Shown: piece by piece, positions 27,303 to 35,321 of the stretch | Layout of the letters: each line of letters begins with the position of its first letter | Position numbering within the stretch: the first letter of the stretch is position 1 | NCBI GenBank assembly: GCA_963842355.1 | Contig: CAWJGC010000011.1 | Location: 682,001-746,000 of the forward strand | From: JASHPR01 sp963842355 | GTDB taxonomy: Bacteria > Actinomycetota > Actinomycetes > Streptosporangiales > Streptosporangiaceae | DNA: 64,000 bases | Direction: 5' to 3' | Notes under the pieces: generated by a model | The model's database searches: none | The model's input: only the letters and a program-made list of their open reading frames with translations | What the model was told of the DNA's origin: nothing | Translations under genes and position numbers: made by a program

Positions 27303-28124
27303 CTAGTCGGGGCGTTCGTTCGAGAACAGCGGGATGTTCGCGCCGCTGGCCGGGGCGAGCGGGCTGTCCAGCAACGCGAGGATCAGCGTCGCGACGTCGC
27401 CGGGGGTCAGCCCGGGACGCAGATCGGGATTGGCCCGGCGCAGCATCTCGGTGTCGACCGCGCCCGGGCTCACGCAGATCGCGCTGATGCCGTGGGGCCG
27501 GCCCTCGACCGCGATCGCCTCGGTGAGCCCGATCACGCCGTACTTGGAGACGTTGTAGGCGGCCAGCCCGGGGAACTTCTCGGTGGCGTAGACCCCGGAC
27601 AGCGAGCCGATGGTGACGATCCGGCCCTCGCCCTGCGGGCGCATGGCGGTGAAGGCCGCCCGGCAGCACAGGAAGCAGCCGGTCAGGTTGACCCGCAGCG
27701 TCTGCTCCCAGATCAGCGGCGTGGTCTCGGCGAACGGCACCGCCTCCAGCACCGCGGCCGCGCAAACCAGCGCGGCGACCGGTCCGGCCTGCGCCGCGGC
27801 GGCGAACACGCGCTCGACGTCCCCCGCGTCGCCGACGTCCGCCAGCGCCGGCGTGGCCTCGCCGCCGGCGTCCTGGATGCGCGCGGCGACGGCGGCGAGC
27901 GCCTCGCGGTCGCGCGCCGCGAGCACGACGTGAGCCCCGGCCGCGGCCAGGGCCTGCGCGGCGGCGGCGCCGATGCCCCGGCTGGCGCCGGTGACCACCG
28001 CCACCCGCCCGGCCAGCCAGTGCCCTCGCTGACTCCGGTCGTCCCGGTCGTCCCGGTCGTCCCCGTCACCCACGGGCGGCGGCTGTGGCCCCGGGGTGGG
28101 CGACCCGCCGGTAGAGCTGCTCAT
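27303..28124 (-). CDS. Short-chain dehydrogenase/reductase
   Basis: A 273-residue classical SDR after an unusual polar N-terminal extension. The cofactor motif is VAVVTGASRGIGAAAA and the catalytic residues are the Ser in GSLSGVYATEK and YNVSK. The N-terminal 30 residues include a (DDR)n run from a GACGACCGG repeat (28034-28066); a GTG at 28073 would remove part of it. The 5' end overlaps the GT4 gene by 59 bases (or 8 with the GTG). Fourth gene of the operon 30384-27303; possibly reduces a pterin side chain, as sepiapterin reductase does (inferred). Confidence 0.8.
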   Translation of the reverse strand: MSSSTGGSPTPGPQPPPVGDGDDRDDRDDRSQRGHWLAGRVAVVTGASRGIGAAAAQALAAAGAHVVLAARDREALAAVAARIQDAGGEATPALADVGDAGDVERVFAAAAQAGPVAALVCAAAVLEAVPFAETTPLIWEQTLRVNLTGCFLCCRAAFTAMRPQGEGRIVTIGSLSGVYATEKFPGLAAYNVSKYGVIGLTEAIAVEGRPHGISAICVSPGAVDTEMLRRANPDLRPGLTPGDVATLILALLDSPLAPASGANIPLFSNERPD

Positions 28125-29172
28125 GAGCGTCCAGGCTCCGTTCCAGGTCGAGGCGGGCTTCGGCGTGGCCCCGGCAGGCCGCGCGGGACAGGCCAGCCGC
28201 CTTCCGCAGGCTATCGGCCGCGGCCCCGAGGTCGCCGGGCGCGACCAGGAAACCGGTCACGCCGTCGGCGACGATCTCGGCGAGCCCGCCGCGGCGGAAC
28301 GCGACCACCGGGGTGCCGCAGGCCTGCGCCTCGGCGGCGGCCATGCCGAACGGCTCGTCCCATCGCGCCGGGCACAGAACCGCCGCCGCGCGGGCCATCG
28401 CCGCCCAGAGAGTCATCCTGGGCACGGCCGGGTGCACGGTCACGCCCGGCTGCCCGCGCCGCGGGCCGATCTGCTCGCGGGCGTATCGCGGGTCGTAGGC
28501 GTCGCCGTACACGTCGATCGCGACCCTGGCGGCCCGGGCGATGTCGACGGCCTCGGCGGCGCCCTTCTCGGGGCTGAGCCGGCCCGCGAAGATCACGCCC
28601 CGGCCGGGCGCGGCCGACCAGCCGATGCCGGCCGTGGGCACCAGCGGCGGCAGGATCGCGTCCACCCGCACGACCCGGCTCCAGGCGGCCGCCTGGAACG
28701 CGGACACCCCGGCCACGGCCGGGGGCCGCGCGCCCCGGGCCGCCTCGCGCAGCGCGGCCGCGATGGCCTCGTCCGGCGGCAGGTGCAGGGTGTGCACCAC
28801 CGGCGCGCTCAGCGCGGCGGCGAGATCGATGGCCGGGGCGTCGAACGCGTGATTGTGGACCACGTCGTAACGGGTCTGCCCGACCCTGGCGTAGACGCCG
28901 GCGAACGCGCTCGCGGCCGCGGCCTGGCCGCGGCCCGCCGGAGCCGGCGAGCCGGACGCCCGGTAGAGCGTGGTCAGCAGCGACCGCGGGTCGACCCCGG
29001 TGTCGATCACCGTGACCCCGCCGATCCGCGAACCGGCGGCCGCGTAGACGTGCACCTCGTGACCCCGCCCGGCCAGCCCGCGCGCCAGGTCGGCGACGAA
29101 CGCCTGCGAGCCACCGCCCTGCGGCTCGCGGATGGCCGACACCAGCGGCGCCACGATCGCGACCTTCATCAC
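28066..29172 (-). CDS. Glycosyltransferase family 4 protein
   Basis: A 368-residue GT-B enzyme: MMKVAIVAPLVSAIREPQGGGSQAF, YDVVHNHAFDAPAI, GVIFAGRLSPEKGAAEAV and EPFGMAAAEAQACGTPVVAF. The start ATG overlaps the methyltransferase stop by 4 bases (ATGA), so translation is coupled. In an operon with a PTPS-like enzyme it could glycosylate a pterin; donor and acceptor are inferred. Confidence 0.85.
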   Translation of the reverse strand: MMKVAIVAPLVSAIREPQGGGSQAFVADLARGLAGRGHEVHVYAAAGSRIGGVTVIDTGVDPRSLLTTLYRASGSPAPAGRGQAAAASAFAGVYARVGQTRYDVVHNHAFDAPAIDLAAALSAPVVHTLHLPPDEAIAAALREAARGARPPAVAGVSAFQAAAWSRVVRVDAILPPLVPTAGIGWSAAPGRGVIFAGRLSPEKGAAEAVDIARAARVAIDVYGDAYDPRYAREQIGPRRGQPGVTVHPAVPRMTLWAAMARAAAVLCPARWDEPFGMAAAEAQACGTPVVAFRRGGLAEIVADGVTGFLVAPGDLGAAADSLRKAAGLSRAACRGHAEARLDLERSLDAHEQLYRRVAHPGATAAARG

Positions 29173-29978
29173 GACATGACCTTGAACGCTATGTCGCGGG
29201 GCGGGTTGATCCCCAGCACGTCATAGGAGACGCGGGGTGAGCCCAGGCGGCGGATCTCGCCGAGCGCATGCGGATAGAAGATCGCGGCCAGTTCGACCGC
29301 TTCGCGGTGGCTGGCGAAGTCGACCGTCATCGGCCCGGCGAAGCTCACGTACCGGTAGCCCCGCGCGGCGAGCCAGTCAACGTTGTTCGGCCAGATGACG
29401 GCGACGCAGCCGCCGGGCCGGCAGGCCCGTTCCATCTCGGCCAGGCCGGCCTCGCCGCCGTGGCGCGCGGCGGGGGTGAGCACCGAGCAGGCCACGACCA
29501 GGTCGGCGTGACCGGCGGGGACGGGCAGGCCGTCGAAGAACCCGTGCACCACCCGCACGCGGCCGGCCTGACCGGCCGCGGCGATTTTCCGTTCCAGAAC
29601 CTGCCGGAACGGGGCCACGGGCTCGATCGCCACGATCTCGCGGCCGCGGCCGAGGAGTTCCCGCGTCAGCCGTCCCGGGCCGGCCCCCACCTCGACGATC
29701 CGGTCCGCGGCCGCGGGCAGCCAGCCGATGACGCCGGGATGCAGCCGCTCGGCGGTGGCCAGCCGGTCGTAGAGGCCGGGCTCCATCCGGTACAGCAGCT
29801 CCCAGGCCAGGCTGATGTCGGCCTGCGGATCGCCGTGCCCCCCGGGCACGAAGCGGCGCGCCTCCTCGGGGGTGAACACGGCCAGGTCGCCCGCGGTGTA
29901 GCGGTGCCGCAGCTCCGCCCCCCCGGCTACCCCGCGCACACGGCCGCCCGGCCCGGCCGCTGGGTCAGCCGTGATCAC
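29169..29978 (-). CDS. Class I SAM-dependent methyltransferase
   Basis: A 269-residue methyltransferase with motif I IVEVGAGPGRLTRELL (about residues 92-108), the following acidic strand EIVAIEPV and motif IV-like ADLVVACSVL. It overlaps the PTPS-like gene by 14 bases and the GT4 gene by 4, so all belong to one transcript. The acceptor is unknown. Confidence 0.85.
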   Translation of the reverse strand: MITADPAAGPGGRVRGVAGGAELRHRYTAGDLAVFTPEEARRFVPGGHGDPQADISLAWELLYRMEPGLYDRLATAERLHPGVIGWLPAAADRIVEVGAGPGRLTRELLGRGREIVAIEPVAPFRQVLERKIAAAGQAGRVRVVHGFFDGLPVPAGHADLVVACSVLTPAARHGGEAGLAEMERACRPGGCVAVIWPNNVDWLAARGYRYVSFAGPMTVDFASHREAVELAAIFYPHALGEIRRLGSPRVSYDVLGINPPRDIAFKVMS

Positions 29979-30384
29979 CGACTTCGGCCCAGTTCTTGTC
30001 GGTCTCCGACACCCGGACCGACCGCAGTTGCCCGTCGGGGAACTCGGTCTTGAGCCGTTCCCAGAAGGCCAGGGCGAGGTTCTCGGCCGTCGGGATGCGG
30101 CCTTCCAGCCACGGCACGTCGGTGTTCAGGTTGCGGTGGTCGACGTCCTGGACGATCTGGCGGCAGACCACGCTCGAAAGCTGCTTCAGGTCCAGGACGT
30201 AGCCGCTGGTCTCGTCGACCCGGCCGGCCACCACCACGTCGACCACATAGTTATGGCCGTGCAGGTTCACGCACTTACCGAACAGCCGCCGGTTCTCCTC
30301 GTCGGACAGGCCCGGGTCCCGGAGCTGGTGCGCGGCATTGAACGATTCGCGGCGGCCGACGAGCACGGTCAGCGGGCTGCCCAT
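29965..30384 (-). CDS. 6-pyruvoyl-tetrahydropterin synthase / QueD-like protein
   Basis: A 139-residue T-fold enzyme with all expected residues: zinc ligands His19 (NAAHQL), His42 and His44 (LHGHNY), and the catalytic Cys38 in the CxxxHGH motif. It should act on dihydroneopterin triphosphate to make a tetrahydropterin. No queC/queE/queF lies nearby, so queuosine/7-deazaguanine synthesis is not supported by context. It is the first gene of a compact operon with a methyltransferase, a GT4 and an SDR. Confidence 0.85.
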   Translation of the reverse strand: MGSPLTVLVGRRESFNAAHQLRDPGLSDEENRRLFGKCVNLHGHNYVVDVVVAGRVDETSGYVLDLKQLSSVVCRQIVQDVDHRNLNTDVPWLEGRIPTAENLALAFWERLKTEFPDGQLRSVRVSETDKNWAEVGDHG

Positions 30385-30444
30385 GTCATGCCTCCCAGCC
30401 GGGTGGTAACGCCAGTCTACGACTGGGCTGGCTGGTACGGCCGG

Positions 30445-31248
30445 TCACGAACGCGCCGGCGCGGCGGGCCGGGCGTGCTTGGTCTGCGCCAGCGACGCCT
30501 CCAGGGCTGCGGTGAGATCGATGACGTTCGACTTGGGCCGCTCGGCGGCGAAGACGACGGACTCCCCCTCGCGCTTGCGCTCGATCAGTTCCTCGACCCG
30601 CGCGCGGTAGGAGTTGTGGTATGCGTCCGGAGACCATTCCACCGTGAGGGTCTCGACGAGTTGCCTGGCCACGTCAAGCTCGCGCCCGGAGAACGCGACC
30701 TCCTCCAGCGTGTCGAACTCCTCGCCCGGCTCGCGGATCTCGTCCGCGAAGTACATCGTCTCCAGCATCAGCACCTGGTCACCCGGGCGCACCGCGGCCA
30801 GGTACTCCTTGTCGCGCAGGATCAGGGTGGCCACGCCGACCTTCGCGGTCTCGCGCATGGCCTGCCGCAGCAGCGCGTAGGCGCGTTCCGCGCCCTTGCC
30901 GCGCGGCGCGAGATAGTAGGTCTGCCGGAAGAACACCGGGTCGATCTGGTCCAGGTCGACGAAGTCGCTGATCTCGATCGTCTCCGACCGGCCGGGAGCC
31001 ACCTCCTTCAGCTCCTCCCGGGTGACCACGACGTACTCGCCGCCGCCGACGTCGTAGCCGTTCACGATGTCGGAGTTGTCGACCTCCTCGCCGCTGGCCT
31101 CGTCGACCTTCTTGTACCGGATCCGGTGCGAGGTTCCCTTGTGCAGCTGATGGAAGTGGATCGTCTGGTCCGCGGTGGCCGGGTACAGCCCCACCGGGAC
31201 GCTGACCAGGCCGAAGGTCAGGAAGCCCGACCAGATCGAACGCGCCAT
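30445..31248 (-). CDS. ku: Ku DNA end-binding protein
   Basis: A 267-residue bacterial Ku: MARSIWSGFLTFGLVSVPVGLY, HQLHKGTSHRIRYKKVDE, FVDLDQIDPVFFRQTYYLAP, and SPDAYHNSYRARVEELIERK in the core. It is a homodimeric ring that binds DNA ends for non-homologous end joining. The C-terminal tail after residue 255 is short and mildly basic. The usual partner LigD is not in the window. Confidence 0.95.
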   Translation of the reverse strand: MARSIWSGFLTFGLVSVPVGLYPATADQTIHFHQLHKGTSHRIRYKKVDEASGEEVDNSDIVNGYDVGGGEYVVVTREELKEVAPGRSETIEISDFVDLDQIDPVFFRQTYYLAPRGKGAERAYALLRQAMRETAKVGVATLILRDKEYLAAVRPGDQVLMLETMYFADEIREPGEEFDTLEEVAFSGRELDVARQLVETLTVEWSPDAYHNSYRARVEELIERKREGESVVFAAERPKSNVIDLTAALEASLAQTKHARPAAPARS

Positions 31249-31275
31249 GTCTCCCGCTCGCCTCCCGTAGGTCGT

Positions 31276-32196
31276 TCACGCCACGGGCGGCGGATTTCCG
31301 TCGGCGGTGGCGGCCAGCCGTGGGTCCCACGCGCACGCGGCGCACGCGTGCCGGAACGCCGAGCGGGCGAACTCCAGCGCCGCGGCGTGCGGGTCCGGGC
31401 ACGCGCGGACCACGTCCCACTCGAGTATGTACTCACGCAGGCCCGCGTCGAAGCGCGTGCCAGCGGGCGGGAGCGCAGCGCTCCCGAAGCCCTCCGCCGC
31501 CGGGTGGGCGTAGGCGTAGAACGCGGCCGGGCCGTGCCGCTCGTCACCCGGCCACCAGCCGACGGCGATCTCCTGCGCGTCCATCGAGTTCCGCATGATG
31601 AAGTCGGTGGACGGGGGATCGGCCGGCGCGCCGGAGAACAGGTTCACGGCCAGGTCGAAGGAGCCCCACCAGGCGTTGACCGGCGTCGACCGGCCGCGGT
31701 ACGGGGCCCGGTAATCCGCCAGGACCAGGGCCGCCCGGGTGGCCGCGGCGAAGTAGTCGCTGACCTGGCCGGGGTCGTAGCGGGCGTGCTCGTAATCCTG
31801 GTCGAGGGGCACGCTCCACGGCACCTCCTGCGGCGCGGGGTCGATGTCCACCGCGCCGCCGGCGCCGCGCACCGCCGCGAGCACCTCCCGGGTCACCTCG
31901 GCGACCGCCCGGTCGGGGGTCAGCGCGATGCGTTCCTCGCGGCCGCCGCTGTGTTCGACGACCGCCTCGTGCCGCCGCAGGTCGAGCGCGACAACCAGGG
32001 ACCCCGAGCCGTCGGGGGCGGGCAGCGGGGCGGTCTCCCAGCCCCGCGCGGTCAGCCGGAGCGCCGCATGCTGCAACTGGGGCTCGGGCGGGGCGAGCCG
32101 GGCCGCCAGCTTGCCGAGCACCTGGGTGTGCGCGTGCAGCGTGTCGCAGGTCGCGCGCCACCGTTCGTAGGAGACCTCGGGCCAGCCCTCGGGCAT
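31276..32196 (-). CDS. DUF5996 family protein
   Basis: A 306-residue protein beginning MPEGWPEVSYERWRATCDTLHAHTQVLGK and containing VNAWWGSFDLAVNLFSGAP, EIAVGWWPGD and a conserved C-terminal EYILEWDVVRACPDP; this pattern is DUF5996. No catalytic role is known. It ends 28 bases upstream of the Ku start on the same strand, so the two may be co-transcribed. Confidence 0.75.
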   Translation of the reverse strand: MPEGWPEVSYERWRATCDTLHAHTQVLGKLAARLAPPEPQLQHAALRLTARGWETAPLPAPDGSGSLVVALDLRRHEAVVEHSGGREERIALTPDRAVAEVTREVLAAVRGAGGAVDIDPAPQEVPWSVPLDQDYEHARYDPGQVSDYFAAATRAALVLADYRAPYRGRSTPVNAWWGSFDLAVNLFSGAPADPPSTDFIMRNSMDAQEIAVGWWPGDERHGPAAFYAYAHPAAEGFGSAALPPAGTRFDAGLREYILEWDVVRACPDPHAAALEFARSAFRHACAACAWDPRLAATADGNPPPVA

Positions 32197-32229
32197 GAAC
32201 CGCACGCTAGCCGCTGGCTCCCCGATGCT

Positions 32230-32333
32230 CAACCGCACACGCTGGCCGCCCCGGCGCAACCGCACACGCTGGCCGCCCCGGCGCAACCGCACACGCTGGC
32301 CGCTCCGGCGCAACCGCACACCGGCGCAACCCC
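32230..32333 (+). repeat. 27-bp tandem repeat, three copies plus partial
   Basis: Units at 32230-32256, 32257-32283 and 32284-32310 (the third with a single C-to-T change), then a shortened fourth copy. It fills the space between the DUF5996 start and the promoter of the membrane-TetR gene. Confidence 0.9.
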
Positions 32334-32362
32334 ACCCCATCGGGTCCGCCGTTCTCCCGCGT

Positions 32363-32410
32363 TTGACAGTCTTGGTTATTGCTATTAACTTATTCGTTAA
32401 TGCTAGTAAC
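32363..32410 (+). promoter_or_regulatory. Promoter with a 36-bp palindromic operator
   Basis: TTGACA (32363-32368) lies 17 bases before TAACTT (32386-32391), a good housekeeping promoter. A palindrome centred at 32392.5 overlaps the -10: ATTAAC (32384-32389) with GTTAAT (32396-32401), and outer arms GTTA (32375-32378) with TAAC (32407-32410). The layout is typical for TetR autoregulation, and the gene just downstream encodes a TetR domain. Binding is inferred. Confidence 0.7.
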
Positions 32411-32430
32411 CATGTAGAGGAGAAGTGATC

Positions 32431-33768
32431 ATGACTACGCAACTGCGCTCCGGCGCCTCCGCGGATACCGCAACGGTGCCCGCCGTCCGCAGGCCGTGGC
32501 GCCGCGCGATCATCGCCTGGCCCGCGGTGGCCGGGATCGGGTACACGGCAGCATGGCTCACGGGGCTGAGCATCTCCTCCGAGTCGACCACCGTGAACTC
32601 GACAGGCGCCCAGGTGGTGGCCGGGTACGCCGGGCATCAGGCTGTGGCTACGGCCCAGTACGCGCTGACCGAGGGCGCCGCGGCCGTGTGCCTGGTGGTG
32701 GTAGCGTTCGCGCTCGGGCGGGCGGGCCGGGCGGCGGGCGCCAGCCGGCTGGCCCGGCTGGTGACGGCGGCCGCGGCCGTCGCGGCGGCCATCTCGCTGG
32801 TCCAGTGCGCGCTCGGCGTCTACCTGGTCGGATGGGCCGTGCCTTCGGGACACGTCGCGACCGCCGGGATGCTGAACGAGGCGATCACCCGGATGGACGG
32901 GGGCAAGATGCTGGTGCTGGCCGGGATGGGCCTCGCGGGCGCCGGGCTGGCCCGGCGGGGTCTGCTGCCAGGCTGGCTGCGTTACGCCGGGATGGCCCTG
33001 GCCGCGGCGATCACCGTCTCCGGCCTGGGGTACCTGCTGCTCGCCACCGGGCTCGCCGCGGCGGCCTGGGTATCGCTGCCGCTGCTGCTGATCTGGGTGA
33101 CCGGGGCCGGGCTGGCGCTCGCCCGCCGCGGCCGGCCCCGTCAGGCCGGTAGGGCGGCCGCGTTGCCACGGGCGGGCCTGACCCGGGACCGGGTGATCGC
33201 CGAGGCGGCCGCCGTGGCCGACGAGGCAGGACTCGGCCGGCTCACGATGGCGGCGGTCGCCCACCGGCTGGGGGTCTCACTGCCCGCGCTGTACAAGCAC
33301 GTGGACAGCATCGCCGTGCTCCGGCGCGACCTGGCGGTGCTGGGGGTACGAGGGCTGACCGCGGCGATGACCAGCGCCGCGGTCGGCCGGTCGGGGCGCG
33401 ACGCGCTGCGCGCCACGGCCTGCGCCTACCGCGACTACGCCGCCGCTCACCCAGGGCTGAGCGAGGCGAGCATCCGCGCACCCGACCCCGACGACGCCGA
33501 GCACCAGGCGGCCGGCGCCGCGGCGGTTGCCGTCCTGAGCGCGATCCTGGCCGGATACGGCATCGACGGCGACGACGCGATCCACGCGATCCGCTCGCTG
33601 CGCGTGGTGATGCACGGATTCGTCGCCCTGGAGCAGGCCGGGGGGTTCGGCCTGCCGCAGTCGGTCGACGAGACGTTCAGCCGCCTGATCGACACCTTCG
33701 ACCTGGCCTTCGCCCGCTCCGGCCCGCGAGCGGGCGAGCGCGGCCTGGCCGGGCCGGGTCCCGTATAA
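32431..33768 (+). CDS. Membrane domain fused to a TetR-family regulator
   Basis: A 445-residue fusion. Residues about 20-235 contain six or so hydrophobic segments (for example AIIAWPAVAGIGYTAAWL, AAVCLVVVAFALG, LLLATGLAAAAWVSLPLLL), similar to DUF998-type membrane proteins. From about 245 a TetR helix-turn-helix begins (LTRDRVIAEAAAVADEAGL, TMAAVAHRLGVSLPALYKHV) with a TetR C-terminal ligand domain. A membrane-tethered TetR is unusual. The ATG at 32431 suits AGAGGAGA at about 10 bases; a GTG at 32425 is in frame. Confidence 0.8.
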   Translation: MTTQLRSGASADTATVPAVRRPWRRAIIAWPAVAGIGYTAAWLTGLSISSESTTVNSTGAQVVAGYAGHQAVATAQYALTEGAAAVCLVVVAFALGRAGRAAGASRLARLVTAAAAVAAAISLVQCALGVYLVGWAVPSGHVATAGMLNEAITRMDGGKMLVLAGMGLAGAGLARRGLLPGWLRYAGMALAAAITVSGLGYLLLATGLAAAAWVSLPLLLIWVTGAGLALARRGRPRQAGRAAALPRAGLTRDRVIAEAAAVADEAGLGRLTMAAVAHRLGVSLPALYKHVDSIAVLRRDLAVLGVRGLTAAMTSAAVGRSGRDALRATACAYRDYAAAHPGLSEASIRAPDPDDAEHQAAGAAAVAVLSAILAGYGIDGDDAIHAIRSLRVVMHGFVALEQAGGFGLPQSVDETFSRLIDTFDLAFARSGPRAGERGLAGPGPV

Positions 33769-33862
33769 CTAGACGCCGGTGACCCCGTCGATGCACTGGC
33801 GCAGCAGGTCGCCGTGGCCGTTGTGCCGGGCGTACTCCCCGATCACGTGCTCGAAGATCGAG
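33769..33862 (-). pseudogene. DinB (DUF664)-family C-terminal remnant
   Basis: The minus strand reads IFEHVIGEYARHNGHGDLL and then RQCIDGVTGV to a stop, which matches the end of mini-DinB/DUF664 proteins (the HNGH metal ligands are visible). Upstream sequence has no further similarity, so about 130 N-terminal residues are gone. The next 200 bases to 34060 are G-rich and hold no gene. Confidence 0.6.
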
Positions 33863-34060
33863 CGAGGCGAGCATCTGTCCCGCCCGGCCCGACGCCGCCG
33901 GGCCGGGTCCGGCGGAGGGTGTCCCCATGTTCTTGGTCACGCCCATCCGGTCCGTCTGCTGTCCGCAGCCGACGCCGACCACAGCGAAAGTTGGTCTGCG
34001 GGGCCACGGCGGGGGGCGGATGCGGGGGGCAGCTTGCGGGGGGCGGCCCACGGAGCAGGG

Positions 34061-34462
34061 TCAGTCCAGCGGCGCCCCGACGCGCTCCCTGATCTCCTGC
34101 ACGGCCCAGTTGTTGCCGTCCGGGTCGCTGAAGAAGACGAACTTGCCGCCGTCCCGGGGGTCCAGCGTCTGGACCGGGGAGACCTCGACGCCCTGCCCGG
34201 CCAGTTGCGCCCGGGCGGCCTCGATGTCGGTGACCACCAACTGCAGGCTCGCGCCCGACCCGAGATCGGTGCCGGCCGCCACCACGGTGGGCCCGACCAC
34301 GACCGAGCACGCCGACCCCGGCGGGGTCATGTGGACCACCCGCAACGCCGGCGTCGGCTGGGTGTCGGCGTCGAGGTGAAAGCCCAGCTTGCCGACGTAG
34401 AAGTCCTTGGCCCGGTCGATATCGGTCACCGGAACCACCACGACTTCGAGCTTCCAGTCCAT
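34061..34462 (-). CDS. VOC (glyoxalase-like) protein
   Basis: A 133-residue VOC protein: KLEVVVVPVTDIDRAKDFYVGKLGF, a loop PGSACSVVVGP, SLQLVVTDIEAARAQL and GGKFVFFSDPDGNNWAVQE with the family's terminal Glu. The substrate is unknown. It is divergent from the DNA glycosylase gene by 90 bases. Confidence 0.85.
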   Translation of the reverse strand: MDWKLEVVVVPVTDIDRAKDFYVGKLGFHLDADTQPTPALRVVHMTPPGSACSVVVGPTVVAAGTDLGSGASLQLVVTDIEAARAQLAGQGVEVSPVQTLDPRDGGKFVFFSDPDGNNWAVQEIRERVGAPLD

Positions 34463-34552
34463 GATGCTTGCCCTCCTGTTTGCTGCGCCCGGTGGCGCTC
34501 TCCGTCCAAGGACACCGCCGCGGTGCTGCTCACCATAGGCGAGACTTAGCCC

Positions 34553-35221
34553 ATGTCGGAGCAGCCCGTACCTGCCCGCCGCGCCCGCAGCTATCCGGCG
34601 GCCGCGGCCATCCTGTCCGAGCGGGACCCGGTGATGCGCCGGCTGGTGGCCGAGGCCGGCCCGCCCCGGCTGCGGCCGCCGGCCGAGAGCAACATCGCGT
34701 CCCTGGTGCGCGCGGTCGTCTACCAGCAGCTAGCCGGGGCCGCGGCGTCCGCCATCCACGGGCGCCTGCTGGCCGCGCTCGGCGGCGAGGTCACCGCGGA
34801 AGGACTGCTGGCGCTGTCCGCCGAGGCGCTCCGCGCGGCCGGCCTGTCCGCCAACAAGACGGCGTCGCTGCAGGACCTCGCGCGCAAGGTGCTGGACGGG
34901 ACGGTCGTGCTCGACCCGCCCGGGCTGCGGACCGAGAGCGACGACGAGGTGGTCGCCCGGCTCTCGACGGTCCGCGGCATCGGCAAGTGGACGGCGGAGA
35001 TGTTCCTCATGTTCCAGCTCCGGCGCCTGGACGTGTGGCCGACCGGCGATCTCGGGGTCCGGAAGGGTTTCGGGCTGGCCTGGCGGGTCCCGACGCCGAC
35101 CCCCAGGCAACTCGAGCCGCTCGGCGACCCGTACCGGCCGTACCGCTCGGTCGTGGCCTGGTACTGCTGGCGGGCGGCCGAACTCTACGCAGGCGCCGCC
35201 GACAGCGCCCTCACTCGCTGA
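34553..35221 (+). CDS. DNA-3-methyladenine glycosylase (AlkA/HhH-GPD type)
   Basis: A 222-residue base-excision glycosylase. The helix-hairpin-helix VRGIGKWTAEMFL is followed by the catalytic Asp in WPTGDLGVRKGF; NIASLVRAVVYQQLAGAAA is the usual N-terminal helix. It removes alkylated purines from DNA. There is no Fe-S cluster and no N-terminal AlkA domain, so it is the short AlkA/MAG form. Confidence 0.85.
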   Translation: MSEQPVPARRARSYPAAAAILSERDPVMRRLVAEAGPPRLRPPAESNIASLVRAVVYQQLAGAAASAIHGRLLAALGGEVTAEGLLALSAEALRAAGLSANKTASLQDLARKVLDGTVVLDPPGLRTESDDEVVARLSTVRGIGKWTAEMFLMFQLRRLDVWPTGDLGVRKGFGLAWRVPTPTPRQLEPLGDPYRPYRSVVAWYCWRAAELYAGAADSALTR

Positions 35222-35321
35222 CCGTGCCTTCCGCTCGCCGCCGGGGCGCCGGGAGACGCCGCCTTCCCAAGTCGCTCGTCGCTCGTCCCTCGCTCCTCAG
35301 TCCAGACGCCGCCGCGCCCCG

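Noticed and set aside
26665..27306. Pro-rich then Ala-Ser repeat reading frame
   Set aside because: A product of the C-rich repeats and the 9-bp array; no ribosome site, and other frames are equally open.
26964..28577. A 537-codon + strand frame rich in Gly-Phe-Gly
   Set aside because: It is open only because the 9-bp array has no stops and because it runs antisense to the SDR and GT4 genes; no start site or domain supports it.
29971..32388. An 805-codon + strand frame
   Set aside because: Antisense to QueD-like, Ku and DUF5996 genes, all with strong family evidence.
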